Source of the DNA: Noviherbaspirillum galbum
Lineage (GTDB): Bacteria; Pseudomonadota; Gammaproteobacteria; Burkholderiales; Burkholderiaceae_D
Direction: 5' to 3'
Assembly (NCBI RefSeq): GCF_010974945.1
Contig: NZ_JAAIVB010000074.1
Span: 1-64,000 of the forward strand
Length of the DNA stretch: 64,000 bases
This document shows positions 44,330-55,039 of this stretch, piece by piece (the first letter of the stretch is position 1; the number at the start of each line of letters is the position of its first letter). The translations under genes and the position numbers were made by a program. The notes beneath the pieces were generated by a model that was given only the letters and a program-made list of their open reading frames with translations, had not been told where the DNA came from and ran no database searches.

Positions 44330-45538
<1,209 letters not shown>

Positions 45539-45564
45539 GTGTGCCTTTCAGATAAGAGGTCGTG

Positions 45565-46629
45565 TCATTGTTGCCGTGTCGCGGTGACCTGGCGCCAGCC
45601 GGCTTCCGCGATCGCGCGCGCCTTGCGGCCAGTCTCGAACGCCTGCGCGCTCGATGCGTTGCCGTCATGGGCGCGCTTCAGGATGCCTTGCAGGATGGCC
45701 GCGAGGCGGAACATGCTGTAGGCAAGATAGAAATTCCACTCGGCCTGCGGAACGGCGGCGCGGCCGGTGCGCCGGCAATATTGCCCCAGGTAGGCTTGCT
45801 CGCCGGGAATGCCGAGGGATGCAAGGTCGGCGCCGCGCATGCCGCGGAACTCGTCGGCCGACAGGCGCCACGTCAGCGCGTGGTAGGCGAAGTCGGCCAG
45901 CGGATGTCCCAGCGTCGATAGTTCCCAGTCGAGCATCGCGACGATGCGCGGCTCGGCCGGATGAAAGATGAGGTTGTCGAGCCGCAGGTCGCCGTGCACG
46001 ATGGCGGTTTCTTCCGACTGAGGAATGTTTGCCGGAAGCCAGCCGATGAGGGATTCCATGGCGTCGATGGTTTCCGTCTCCGACGCCCGGTACTGCTTCG
46101 TCCAGCGGGCGATCTGGCGCTCGAAGAAATTGCCGGGACGGCCGAAGTCGCCCAGTCCGACCGCTGCCGGGTCGATGCCGTGCAGTGCGGCAATCACGCG
46201 GTTCATGTCATCGTAGATCGCGGCGCGTTCCGATGGCTGCATGCCGGGGAGCGTGGGATCCCACAGTACCCGGCCGCCGACAAATTCCATGACGTAGAAC
46301 GGGGTGCCGATCACCGCGCTGTCTTCGCACAGGCAGTAGGTGCGGGCAACGGGCACGCCGCTGTCCCGCAGCGCGCTGATGACCCGGTATTCCCGCTCCA
46401 CCGCGTGGGCCGACGGCAGCAACGTGCCCGCCGGCTTCTTCCGGAGGACGTAGCGCCGGTCCGGCGTCTCCAGCAGGTAGGTCGGATTGGATTGGCCTTC
46501 CGAAAAACGCCTGGCCTGCAGCGGGCCGCGGAAGCCTGCCACATGACCTTCGAGGTATTGCTCGAGGCGGCCGGCGTCGAAGTCCTGCCGCTGGCTGATT
46601 GGCTGGTCCTCGGTTGCGGTAGCGCTCAT
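45565..46629 (-). CDS. APH-family phosphotransferase (ACAD10/11 or LvaA-like kinase)
   Basis: A 354-residue kinase-fold protein. It shows the ATP-binding lysine segment RRYVLRKKPAGTLLPSAHAV, the catalytic loop IVHGDLRLDNLIFHP and the metal-binding MLDWELSTLGHPLADFAYH. Such proteins are fused to or encoded beside ACAD11-type dehydrogenases. In Pseudomonas levulinate catabolism (LvaA) and in human ACAD10/11 they phosphorylate the 4-hydroxyl of acyl-CoAs. The gene leads a three-gene operon. An LvaB-like small partner was not seen. Confidence 0.9.
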   Translation of the reverse strand: MSATATEDQPISQRQDFDAGRLEQYLEGHVAGFRGPLQARRFSEGQSNPTYLLETPDRRYVLRKKPAGTLLPSAHAVEREYRVISALRDSGVPVARTYCLCEDSAVIGTPFYVMEFVGGRVLWDPTLPGMQPSERAAIYDDMNRVIAALHGIDPAAVGLGDFGRPGNFFERQIARWTKQYRASETETIDAMESLIGWLPANIPQSEETAIVHGDLRLDNLIFHPAEPRIVAMLDWELSTLGHPLADFAYHALTWRLSADEFRGMRGADLASLGIPGEQAYLGQYCRRTGRAAVPQAEWNFYLAYSMFRLAAILQGILKRAHDGNASSAQAFETGRKARAIAEAGWRQVTATRQQ

Positions 46630-46789
46630 CCCGGATCTCCTGTCTCTGGTGCAAGAGGCGCCGCAAGTCAGGCGCCCTGCAGGAAGTGTAGGCCGGTTCT
46701 CGCGGCCGGGCGGCCTTTCAGCAGGTTAACGCAAAGCCTTCGGCGCCGGATAAGGTATCGTATGCGCATCACCACCTTCGGAGACGGCC

Positions 46790-47398
46790 ATGGCAGGACC
46801 CACACGCGATTTCTGGGAAGAGCGTTTCGCGACTTCTTCTACGCCCTGGGACCGCGGCGGTCCGAATCCGCAGCTTCGGCAATGGATCGACGGCGGGGAG
46901 ATTGCACCGCCTCAGCAAGTGATCGTGCCGGGATGCGGACGCGGCTGGGAAGTCGCGGAACTGGTCGCGGCGGGCGTTGCCGTCACCGGCCTCGACTTTG
47001 CAGCCGGGGCGATCAGCGCCTGCCGGGAAATGCTGGACGCCCGAGGACTAAAGGCGGATTTGCAGCAGGCGGACGTGCTTGCCTGGAAGCCCGCCAGCCC
47101 TGTTGACGCGGTTTATGAGCAGACTTGCCTGTGCGCATTGCATCCCGATCATTGGCAGGCGTATGCCAGGCAGTTGCGGGACTGGCTGAAACCGGGCGGC
47201 AAGCTGCTTGCCTTGCTGGCGCAGGTGCCGTCGCCGGACGCTGAGCATGGCGTGATCAAGGGGCCGCCTTATCATTGCGATATCAATGCGGTGCGGGCGC
47301 TGTTTCCGGCATCGGAGTGGGTTTGGCCGAAGCCGCCGTATCCGCGTCTGGAGACGGGGCCGATTGCGGAGTTGGCGGTGGTGCTGGTTCGGCGGTGA
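46790..47398 (+). CDS. TPMT-type SAM-dependent methyltransferase
   Basis: A 202-residue protein of the thiopurine methyltransferase-like class. It starts DFWEERFATSSTPWDRGGPN, a family hallmark, then VIVPGCGRGWEVAELVAAGV for SAM binding and VDAVYEQTCLCALHP. Members methylate thiols, halides or tellurite-type species. It is alone, divergent from the kinase operon and followed by a hairpin terminator, so context gives no substrate. Confidence 0.88.
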   Translation: MAGPTRDFWEERFATSSTPWDRGGPNPQLRQWIDGGEIAPPQQVIVPGCGRGWEVAELVAAGVAVTGLDFAAGAISACREMLDARGLKADLQQADVLAWKPASPVDAVYEQTCLCALHPDHWQAYARQLRDWLKPGGKLLALLAQVPSPDAEHGVIKGPPYHCDINAVRALFPASEWVWPKPPYPRLETGPIAELAVVLVRR

Positions 47399-47417
47399 TA
47401 TATCTTGCCGCCATGTC

Positions 47418-47446
47418 CCCTCTCCTTCAAGGAGAGGGAGCTTTTC
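47418..47446 (+). terminator. hairpin terminator after methyltransferase gene
   Basis: A 9-bp stem (CCCTCTCCT 47418-47426 with AGGAGAGGG 47430-47438) and a 3-nt loop is followed by AGCTTTTC. A similar CT-rich dyad lies at ~44214, so the motif may be a dispersed intergenic repeat in this genome. Confidence 0.65.
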
Positions 47447-47506
47447 GGAGCGCTCCGGCATACGCGTCATGATGGCATGCAACTGCCGGCAACCGCCTCG
47501 ACCAGC

Positions 47507-48319
47507 CTAATCCCCGAACACCGCCCCGCGCTTCTCCCGCTGCGCCGCCAGCGCCTCCTCGAGATCAGCTGACAACAGCATCCCGGCATTCCACGTCGCG
47601 ATGTAATTCAACCCGTCTTCAATCGAATGGTCGCGCATATAGGTGATCATTTCCTTGGTCCCCCGCACCGCCAGCGGTGACTTCGCGGCAATCGACCGCG
47701 CAAGCTCATCCACGCCGCTCGTCAATTCCTCCACCGTCGCATAGACCCGGTTAACCAGCCGCATCTCCCGCGCCTCGGCAGCAGAAAAACGGCGCGCGGT
47801 ATACGACAACTCCCGCGCCATGCCTTCGCCGATCAGCCTGGGCAAGCGCTGCAGGGTGCCGACGTCGGCCGTCAGCCCGACATCCACTTCCTTCACCGAA
47901 AAATAAGCGTCGTCGCTGCAATAGCGCAGGTCGCAGGCAGTAGAGATGTCGATGCCGCCTCCGACGCAAGCGCCATGAATGCGGGCGATCACCGGCTTGC
48001 GGCAGCGTTCGATGGCGGTCACGGTGTCCTGCAGGTCGAGGATCATCAGGCGCACCTGCTCGGCGCCGCGGCCGCGGCATTCGGCGGCGGCGAAGCGTTG
48101 CAGGGCATGCAGCATCGACAGGTCGATGCCGGCGCAGAAATGCCGGCCGGCGCCGCACAGAATGGCGACGCGTATCGACGGCGTGCGGTCCACCCATTGC
48201 ATGGCGGCACGCAATTCCTGCCACATGCGTTCATCGATCGCGTTGGCTTTTTCGGGACGGTTCAGCTCCAGGTATGCCAGCGGTCCGTCCTGCCAGCAAC
48301 GTATGGTCGTCGTTTCCAC
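47507..48319 (-). CDS. enoyl-CoA hydratase/dienoyl-CoA isomerase (ECH1-like)
   Basis: A ~270-residue crotonase. The oxyanion segments are GRHFCAGIDLSML and GACVGGGIDISTACDLRY. The stretch FSVKEVDVGLTADVGTLQRL holds the acidic residues typical of delta3,5-delta2,4-dienoyl-CoA isomerases. The GTG at 48319 has GGGGAGGG 4 nt upstream and gives the usual family N-terminus; an ATG at 48358 without a ribosome site adds 13 residues. It is the last gene of the atu-like operon and would reposition double bonds in unsaturated chains. Confidence 0.85.
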   Translation of the reverse strand: METTTIRCWQDGPLAYLELNRPEKANAIDERMWQELRAAMQWVDRTPSIRVAILCGAGRHFCAGIDLSMLHALQRFAAAECRGRGAEQVRLMILDLQDTVTAIERCRKPVIARIHGACVGGGIDISTACDLRYCSDDAYFSVKEVDVGLTADVGTLQRLPRLIGEGMARELSYTARRFSAAEAREMRLVNRVYATVEELTSGVDELARSIAAKSPLAVRGTKEMITYMRDHSIEDGLNYIATWNAGMLLSADLEEALAAQREKRGAVFGD

Positions 48320-48362
48320 ATGCCCTCCCCTGCCGTTCATGGCGTTCATTGCATCCATTGCG

Positions 48363-49184
48363 TCATGGATTGACGAACAGGTCGATCTGCGGCGCCACGC
48401 CGGGCGTGACGCTGTATTGCTCGAAGTCGCTGACGCCCGCCTCGCGCAGGACCTGCTCGTCGAGGAGCAGCGTGCCGGTGCAGGTCCGGCTGTCGGAGAT
48501 CAAGATTTGATAGGCGGCGTCCGCCATGATCTCCGGCGTGCGGCCGCGCTCCGCCAGCCCTTGTTTGGCCACGTTGAGCGCCGCGGTGGCGATGATGGTG
48601 CGCGGCCAGAGGCCATTTACCGCGATGCCGGATTGCCGCAGCTCCTCGGCCATGCCCAGCGCCAGCAGGCTCATGCCGTACTTCGAGGCGGTGTAGGGCG
48701 GATGCGGCCCGAGCCACTTCGGGTCGAGGTCGATGGGCGGCGACAGCACCAATACGTGGGGATTGGCCGCCTTCTTCAGGTAAGGCAGGCAGGCCTGGGC
48801 GCAGGCGAAGGTGCCGCGCATGTTGATGTCCATCATCAGGTCATAGCGCTTCAGCGGCGTTTCCGCCGTGCCGGTGATGCTGATGGCGCTGGCATTGTTG
48901 ACGAGGATGTCGATGCCGCCGAAGCGTTCGGCCGCGCGTTCCACCGCCGCCTGGACCTGCGCTTCGTCGCGTACGTCCACCACCACCGGCAAGGCCTGGC
49001 CGCCGGCATGCTCGATGTCCTCGGCGGCGCTGAAGATCGTGCCCGGCAGGCGTGGATCGGGCTCGGCGGTCTTGGCCGCGATCACGATTCGTGCCCCGTC
49101 GCGCGCGGCCCGCAATGCGATCGCCTTGCCGATGCCCCGGCTGGCGCCGGTGATGAACAGCACCTTGTCCTTCAAGCTCGTCAT
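48363..49184 (-). CDS. SDR family oxidoreductase, HSDL2/AtuB-like
   Basis: A 273-residue short-chain dehydrogenase. It has TGASRGIG (~11-18), NNASAIS, and the catalytic PYTASKYGMS; the catalytic serine is in HVLVLSPP. The C-terminus SVTPGVAPQIDLFVNP is typical of the HSDL2-like group. In atu clusters SDRs (AtuB, AtuG) are thought to oxidise the terpenoid alcohol or a hydroxyacyl intermediate. It starts directly at the AtuA stop, so the two are coupled. Confidence 0.9.
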   Translation of the reverse strand: MTSLKDKVLFITGASRGIGKAIALRAARDGARIVIAAKTAEPDPRLPGTIFSAAEDIEHAGGQALPVVVDVRDEAQVQAAVERAAERFGGIDILVNNASAISITGTAETPLKRYDLMMDINMRGTFACAQACLPYLKKAANPHVLVLSPPIDLDPKWLGPHPPYTASKYGMSLLALGMAEELRQSGIAVNGLWPRTIIATAALNVAKQGLAERGRTPEIMADAAYQILISDSRTCTGTLLLDEQVLREAGVSDFEQYSVTPGVAPQIDLFVNP

Positions 49185-50999
49185 TTACTTCTCCAGTTCA
49201 CGGGCCAGCGCTTCCGGCACGGCGACCGGCATGTCGAGCAGCATCTGGGCCATGCCCTTGCCGAGCGGATCCATGCGCATCGACGCCGTGCCGCCGCCGT
49301 CGAGCGCGTCGTAGAGCAGGAAGTTGCAGGCATGGATGCCGGGCAAGGCATAGCGCACCACTTCACCGCGCACCAGGTGGGCGAAATACGCCTTCACCGC
49401 CGCGGGCGTCAGCGCACCCTGGATGATGGGCAGGTATTCCGGCTTGCGGGCGATGACGCCGATGTTGGAGATGTTGCCCTTGTCGCCGCTGCGCGCCCAG
49501 GCCAGCCGTACGAGCGGCACGTTGCGCGACCCCGCTGCGGATGAGGAACCGTCGGCGGCATCGGGAACGGTTTGTACGAGCGAAGCGCCGCCCAGCGGCA
49601 CTTCCACCTCGGTCGTCTCGCCCCCCATGGCGAAACCGATCTTGATCTCCCGCTTGGGCAGCGTGAAGGCGAACTGCTTGATCAGCGGCGACGCCGAAGG
49701 CCGGGCGAGCGCAGGACCGGTGGTGCCGGGCGACCAGGACGTGCCGGCGGGCGCGATCTCGCGCGCGAAAATTTCCAGCGCCTGCTTGGACGCATGGTTG
49801 ACCGCGACCCGCATCATCACCTCGCGCGAAGCACCGGTGCGTGCATGCGGTCCGTAGGATGTCTCGGCGCCGATGACCTCGACGTGCGCCGCGCTGTAGT
49901 CCGGCAGCCCCAGTTTCCGGAACATCCCCCGCGTGCGCTCCAGGATGGCTTCGCCGGTGCGCCTTGCCTTGGCCGCCGCATCGATGCCGATGATGACGAG
50001 CGTGCCGGCGCAGCGGTAGCCGTCCATGTATGTGGCCGAGACCTTGTAGGAATCGGTGGGCGGCTTGCCGCGTGCACCGGTCACCCGCACCCGGTTGTCG
50101 CCTTCCTGGGTGATGTTTACCTCGCGGAAATCGCAGACCACGTCGGGCAGCACATAGGCACCCGGGTCGCCGATCTCGTACAGCATCTGCTCCGCTACCG
50201 CCGGCGCGAGCACCCGGCCGCCGGTGCCGTCCGGCTTGGTAACGACGAAGCCCCCATCCGCGTGGCATTCGATGACGGGGTAGCCGATGTTGGCCCAGTC
50301 GGGCACGTTCTCCCAGTCGGTATGCAGCCCGCCGGTCGCCTGGCAGCCGCATTCGATGATGTGGCCGGCGAGACTGCCAGCCGCGAGCAGGTCGTGGTCG
50401 CCGGCGCGCCAGCCGAATTCATGCATCAGCGGGCCAAGGGTCACCGCGCTGTCGACGCAGCGACCGGTGATGACCACGTCCGCGCCCGCCGCCAGCGCCT
50501 GCGCGACCGGCAGCGCGCCGAGGTAGGCGTTGGCGCTGAGGATGCGTTCCGGCACGGGTTCGCCGGTGAACATGTCCTTGAGTCCGCGTTCGCGCAGCGC
50601 GGGGATGCGGGCGCTGACGTCGTCGCCTTCCACCACCGCGATCTTCAGCGACACGCCCATCTCGCCGGCCAGCTTCGCCAGCGCGTCGGCGCAGCCGCGC
50701 GGATTGATGCCGCCGGCATTGCTGACCACCTTGATGCCGTGCCGGCCCAGGACGGGCAGGACGCTTTTCATGGCCACGTCGACGAAGTCGGTGGCGTAGC
50801 CGAGTTCCGGCTTCTTCGCGCGCGCCGACGCGAGGATCGCCATGGTCAGTTCGGCGAGATAGTCGAATACCAGGTAGTCGATGCGCGCGCCGCCGGTGAC
50901 ACCATTCACCAGTTGCTCCGCCGCCACCGCGCTGTCGCCCCAGAAACCCGAGGCGCCGCCGATGCGGACCACTTTGCCGCTTGCCCGGTTTGCTTGCAT
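49185..50999 (-). CDS. atuA: acyclic terpene utilisation AtuA family protein (DUF1446)
   Basis: A 604-residue protein. The N-terminal DUF1446 domain (~8-450) begins VVRIGGASGFWGDSAVAAEQ and contains GADVVITGRCVDSAVTLGPL. The C-terminal ~100 residues form the AtuA-like ferredoxin-fold domain (RSGDKGNISNIGVIARKPEY). It is essential in Pseudomonas acyclic terpene catabolism, but its reaction is unknown. The fusion of both domains in one chain is common in proteobacteria. It lies between the AtuE-like hydratase and the SDR. Confidence 0.9.
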   Translation of the reverse strand: MQANRASGKVVRIGGASGFWGDSAVAAEQLVNGVTGGARIDYLVFDYLAELTMAILASARAKKPELGYATDFVDVAMKSVLPVLGRHGIKVVSNAGGINPRGCADALAKLAGEMGVSLKIAVVEGDDVSARIPALRERGLKDMFTGEPVPERILSANAYLGALPVAQALAAGADVVITGRCVDSAVTLGPLMHEFGWRAGDHDLLAAGSLAGHIIECGCQATGGLHTDWENVPDWANIGYPVIECHADGGFVVTKPDGTGGRVLAPAVAEQMLYEIGDPGAYVLPDVVCDFREVNITQEGDNRVRVTGARGKPPTDSYKVSATYMDGYRCAGTLVIIGIDAAAKARRTGEAILERTRGMFRKLGLPDYSAAHVEVIGAETSYGPHARTGASREVMMRVAVNHASKQALEIFAREIAPAGTSWSPGTTGPALARPSASPLIKQFAFTLPKREIKIGFAMGGETTEVEVPLGGASLVQTVPDAADGSSSAAGSRNVPLVRLAWARSGDKGNISNIGVIARKPEYLPIIQGALTPAAVKAYFAHLVRGEVVRYALPGIHACNFLLYDALDGGGTASMRMDPLGKGMAQMLLDMPVAVPEALARELEK

Positions 51000-51014
51000 G
51001 TGCCCTTCTCCTAT

Positions 51015-51788
51015 TCAGCGGCCGGTCCAGACCGGCTTGCGTTTCTCGTTGAAGGCGGCGAGGCCTTCTTTCGCATCCTCGGTCAGCGCCAGCAGGGCGA
51101 TCTGGCTTTCGGTATAGGCGATGCCCTGCTCGAACGACATCGACGCCATCGCGCGCATCGCATATTTGCCGCGTCGGATCGCGGTGGGCGACTTGTCGGT
51201 CAGCCGTTCCACCAGCCATTGCGTCTTTTCGTCGAGGCTGGCCGCCGGCACGACGTAGTTCAGCAGTCCGAATTCCTGGGCGGCGCGCGCATCGAAGGGC
51301 TCGCCGGTCAGGCACCATTCCCGCAGCACGCGCGGCGGCACGAGGCGTTGCAGCAGGCTCAGGACCTGCATCGGAAACACGCCGACCTTCACCTCGGGCA
51401 AGCCGAACAGCGCATGGTCGGCGGCCACGGCCATGTCGACCATGCACAGCAGGCCCATGCCGCCCGCCATGCAGGTGCCGTTGATGCGGGCGATGCAAGG
51501 CAGCGTGGCGGACTGCGCCTCGCGCAGCAGGTCAGCATAGTCGATGCTAGGCTTGGCATAGTCGAATGCGAAGCCCTTGCCCGGCTGCAGGTCGCCGCCG
51601 GCGCAGAAGGCCTTCTCTCCCGCCGCGGTCAGCACGATGGCGCGGACCTCGGGGTCGGCATGGGCAAGGCGGTAGCCTTCGCGGATGCCGTCGATCACCT
51701 CCTGGTTGATCGCATTTCGCTTGTCGGGGCGGTTGATGGTGATCCAGAAGGCGGAGGATTTCTTTTCGTGGAGGACGGATTCGTTCAT
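51015..51788 (-). CDS. atuE: enoyl-CoA hydratase, AtuE/LiuC-like
   Basis: A 257-residue crotonase. Oxyanion-hole segments are EKAFCAGGDLQPG and NGTCMAGGMGLLCMVDMAVA. The general-base glutamate region is FGLPEVKVGVFPMQVLSLLQ. By position in a carboxylase operon it would hydrate the isohexenyl-glutaconyl-CoA or methylglutaconyl-CoA product. It is 23 nt after the biotin subunit gene. Assignment as AtuE rather than LiuC rests on the neighbouring atuA. Confidence 0.85.
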   Translation of the reverse strand: MNESVLHEKKSSAFWITINRPDKRNAINQEVIDGIREGYRLAHADPEVRAIVLTAAGEKAFCAGGDLQPGKGFAFDYAKPSIDYADLLREAQSATLPCIARINGTCMAGGMGLLCMVDMAVAADHALFGLPEVKVGVFPMQVLSLLQRLVPPRVLREWCLTGEPFDARAAQEFGLLNYVVPAASLDEKTQWLVERLTDKSPTAIRRGKYAMRAMASMSFEQGIAYTESQIALLALTEDAKEGLAAFNEKRKPVWTGR

Positions 51789-51811
51789 CGTGGTCTCGTG
51801 AATGCAGTTTG

Positions 51812-53788
51812 TCAGGCCGTCTGCGCCATCTCGGCGGATTCGATCTCGGCAACGATGCGGTGCACGGCAATCTGGTCGCCCATCGCGGCGGACAGCGATT
51901 TCACCCGACCGGTCACCGGCGCCGCATGCACGTGCTCCATCTTCATCGCGTCCAGCGTCAGCACCGGCTGGCCGGCCCTTACCTCGTCCCCGACCGCGAC
52001 GTGCACCGCGACCACGCGGCCGTTCATCGCCGCGCGGATGCGTCCGTCGCTGGCATCCTCGCCTTGCGTCTGGGCGGCGTGGGTCAGGTCGGCAACGAGG
52101 TAAGCCTCGCCGCGGAACTGCAGGTGCAGGACATCCCCGTCGCGATTGAAGGCGGCGCTTTCCATCAATCCGCCGCAGCTGAAGCGAACCCGTCCTTCCT
52201 GCTGCGCGATGATTTGCACTTTCTGCTCCTGCCCGCCGACGCTGATGCCGAAGCGACCGCCGCCGCTATTGACCAGGGTGGCGACGCAGGCCTCGCCGTC
52301 CACTTCCATGTAGAAGGCGATCGGCAGGCGGTGCGCGATGTCCATGCCATTGCCCGCAGCGGGCGAATCCGTGCTGTAGAGCAAGGCGCAGGCAAGCGCC
52401 CGGGCGCGCAGCGCGGCGGCCTCATCGACCTCCAGCAGCGCCTCGCCATGCTGGCCGATAAAGGCGGTGGTGGCACCGCCCGCGGCAAACACCGGGTGTG
52501 CGAGGCAACTTGCGAGGAATGCCTGGTTGGTGCGCACGCCCAGCACCACCGCATCCTGCAGCGCCGAATGCAGCTTGCGCCTCGCCTCGTCGCGCGTGCC
52601 GCCATAGGCGATCAGCTTGGCGATCATCGAATCGTAGTAAGGCGGCACTTCCGCCCCGGCTTCCAGCGCATCCTCCACGCGGATGGCGGTGGGCATCTGC
52701 CAGTCCGCCATCACGCCGCTCTGCGGCATGAAGCCGCTGCGGGCGTCTTCCGCGCACAGGCGCACCTCGATCGCATGGCCGATCCAGCGCACGTCTTCTT
52801 GCCGGATCGGCAGCGGTTCGCCGGCGGCGACGCGAAGCTGAAGCTCGACCAGGTCCAGGCCGGTGATGGCCTCGGTGACCGGATGTTCGACCTGCAGCCG
52901 GGTATTCATTTCCATGAAGTAGTAATTGCCCTCGGCATCGAGCAGGAATTCCAGCGTGCCCGCGCCTTCGTACTGGATGGCGCGCACGGCGGCCACGGCG
53001 GTCTCGCCCATGCGTTCGCGCAGCGCGGCATCCACGGCGGGCGAAGGCGCTTCCTCCACCACTTTCTGGTGGCGCCGCTGCACCGAGCAGTCGCGCTCGC
53101 CGAGGTGGATGGCATTGCCATGGCGGTCGGCGAAGACCTGGATCTCGATATGCCGGGGTTCGACGATGGCGCGTTCCAGGATGACTTCCGGATTGCCGAA
53201 GGCGCTCTGGGCTTCCGACTTCGCGCTGCGCAGGGCATCCAGGAAACGGTCGTGGGAGGTCACGAGGCGCATGCCGCGCCCGCCGCCGCCCGCGGTGGCC
53301 TTGATCATCACCGGGTAGCCGATCCGCAGCGCTTCCTCGTGCAGCCGCCCTTCTCCCTGGTCCGCGCCCTGGTAACCCGGGATGCAGGGCACGCCGGCCT
53401 CCATCATCAGCCGCTTCGCGCCCGCCTTGTTGCCCATTGAGACGATGGCTTCCGGCGAGGGGCCGATGAACACCAACCCGGCGTCGCGGCAGGCCTGCGC
53501 GAAATCCTCGTTCTCGGCGAGGAAGCCATAGCCGGGATGGACCGCGTCCGCCCCGCTGAGGCGCGCCGCCTCGATGATCGCCGGAATGTTCAGGTAGGAC
53601 TGGGCCGGCAGGGCTTCGCCGATGCAGACCGCCTGGTCCGCCTCGCGCACATGCCGGGCATTGCGGTCCGCGGTCGAGAACACGGCGACCGTGCGATAGC
53701 CGAGCGCGCGCGCCGTGCGCATGACTCGCAGGGCGATTTCGCCGCGGTTGGCGATGAGGATCTTGTGGAACGGAGTGGATGTCGACAT
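51812..53788 (-). CDS. atuF: acyl-CoA carboxylase biotin subunit (AtuF-like)
   Basis: A 658-residue biotin carboxylase plus biotin carrier. The start ILIANRGEIALRVMRTARAL, the ATP-binding loop KATAGGGGRGMRLV and MEMNTRLQVEHPVTE show the carboxylase. The biotin lysine is in LDAMKMEHVHAAP near the C-terminus. It would carboxylate geranyl-CoA, methylcrotonyl-CoA or a related branched enoyl-CoA together with the subunit encoded at 55040. The ATG at 53788 is chosen; longer in-frame starts run into the dehydrogenase gene. Confidence 0.92.
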   Translation of the reverse strand: MSTSTPFHKILIANRGEIALRVMRTARALGYRTVAVFSTADRNARHVREADQAVCIGEALPAQSYLNIPAIIEAARLSGADAVHPGYGFLAENEDFAQACRDAGLVFIGPSPEAIVSMGNKAGAKRLMMEAGVPCIPGYQGADQGEGRLHEEALRIGYPVMIKATAGGGGRGMRLVTSHDRFLDALRSAKSEAQSAFGNPEVILERAIVEPRHIEIQVFADRHGNAIHLGERDCSVQRRHQKVVEEAPSPAVDAALRERMGETAVAAVRAIQYEGAGTLEFLLDAEGNYYFMEMNTRLQVEHPVTEAITGLDLVELQLRVAAGEPLPIRQEDVRWIGHAIEVRLCAEDARSGFMPQSGVMADWQMPTAIRVEDALEAGAEVPPYYDSMIAKLIAYGGTRDEARRKLHSALQDAVVLGVRTNQAFLASCLAHPVFAAGGATTAFIGQHGEALLEVDEAAALRARALACALLYSTDSPAAGNGMDIAHRLPIAFYMEVDGEACVATLVNSGGGRFGISVGGQEQKVQIIAQQEGRVRFSCGGLMESAAFNRDGDVLHLQFRGEAYLVADLTHAAQTQGEDASDGRIRAAMNGRVVAVHVAVGDEVRAGQPVLTLDAMKMEHVHAAPVTGRVKSLSAAMGDQIAVHRIVAEIESAEMAQTA

Positions 53789-53841
53789 GGCTGTGAACGC
53801 GTTGAAAGAGGGAAGACGGCGCTTGCTATGGAGGGCCACGC

Positions 53842-54996
53842 CTATTCGGACCGGGGATAGATGCCCATGTACTTCGAAATAATCTGCAGCATGACCTCGT
53901 CGGCGCCGCCGCCGATGGACGTCAGGCGCCCGTCGCGGAACACGCGCGATACCGGGCTTTCCCAGACGTAGCCCATGCCGCCCCAGAACTGGAGGCATCC
54001 GTCCGGCACCGCACGCATCAGGCGGCCGGCCTTGAGCTTGGCCATAGAGGCGACCTCGGTGGCGTTTTCGCCATTGGCGATCATCTCGACCCCGCGCCAG
54101 GACAGGGCGCGCAGGGCCTCGACCTCGGTCTTGAGCTCGGCCAGCTTGAAGTGCACCCACTGGTTGTCGAGGATGGACTTGCCGAAGGCCTTGCGCTGGC
54201 GGGTGTAGTCGATGGTTTCGTCGATGACCCGCAGCAGCATGCCGCCGGCATTGAGCGCGCCCCACAGGCGTTCGACCTGGAACTGTTCCATCTGGTAGAT
54301 GAAGCCCATGCCCTCTTCGCCGATGCGATAACGCTGCGGCACGCGCACCTCGTCGAAGTAAAGCTGCGCCGTGTCGGAGGCGTTCATGCCGATCTTGCGC
54401 AGCTTCTTCGCGACCGAGACGCCGGGCGTCTTCATCGGCACCACGATCAGCGACTTGTTCTTGTGCACCGGCCCATCCGAGGTGTTGGCCAGCACCACGC
54501 AGAAGTCCGCCTGGGTGCCGTTGGTGGTCCACATCTTGCCGCCGTTGATGATGTAGTCATCGCCGTCGCGGCGTGCGGTCGTCTTGATCGAGGCGACGTC
54601 GGAGCCGCTGCCGACTTCGGACACGCCAAGGCAGGCGACCATCTCGCCGGAGATGGCGGGCGCGAGGAATTCGCGACGCAGCGCATCGGATCCGCGCTCC
54701 GCCAGCGCCGGGGTCGCCATGTCGGTCTGCACGCCGATGGCCATGGGCACCGCGCCGCCGTTCACGTCGCCGAGCGCCTCCGCCAGCACCGCCGCATAGG
54801 AATGGTCGAGGCCCATGCCGCCGAATTCGACAGGCTTGTTCAGGCCGAGCAAGCCGAGCTTGCCCATCTTTCCAAACAGCTCATGCGCGGGAAAAATTTC
54901 CGCGTCTTCCCAGGCGTCGATGCGGGGATTGATTTCCTCGGCGATGAAGCGCTTGATCGTGCGCCGCATTTCCTCGTGTTCCGGCGTGAGTTTCAT
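53842..54996 (-). CDS. atuD: acyl-CoA dehydrogenase, citronellyl-CoA type (AtuD-like)
   Basis: A 384-residue acyl-CoA dehydrogenase. It contains CLGVSEVGSGSDVASIKTTA, MWTTNGTQADFCVVLANTSD and LQFWGGMGYVWESPVSRVFR. Its place between the two carboxylase subunit genes and beside atuA fits AtuD, which oxidises citronellyl-CoA to geranyl-CoA. Branched-chain isovaleryl-CoA dehydrogenase is an alternative, but a liu operon with an HMG-CoA lyase gene is not seen here. Confidence 0.87.
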   Translation of the reverse strand: MKLTPEHEEMRRTIKRFIAEEINPRIDAWEDAEIFPAHELFGKMGKLGLLGLNKPVEFGGMGLDHSYAAVLAEALGDVNGGAVPMAIGVQTDMATPALAERGSDALRREFLAPAISGEMVACLGVSEVGSGSDVASIKTTARRDGDDYIINGGKMWTTNGTQADFCVVLANTSDGPVHKNKSLIVVPMKTPGVSVAKKLRKIGMNASDTAQLYFDEVRVPQRYRIGEEGMGFIYQMEQFQVERLWGALNAGGMLLRVIDETIDYTRQRKAFGKSILDNQWVHFKLAELKTEVEALRALSWRGVEMIANGENATEVASMAKLKAGRLMRAVPDGCLQFWGGMGYVWESPVSRVFRDGRLTSIGGGADEVMLQIISKYMGIYPRSE

Positions 54997-55039
54997 GCTT
55001 TGTCTCCCTGCTCTTGGATTGCCTTGTTCGTTCCGCCAC

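Noticed and set aside
49572-52103. 843-codon plus-strand open frame across AtuA, AtuE and AtuF
   Set aside because: It spans three convincing minus-strand genes and their junctions, so it is a compositional artefact.
51809-53440. 543-codon plus-strand frame opposite the biotin carboxylase
   Set aside because: The minus strand has ATP-grasp and biotin motifs; the antisense frame has none.
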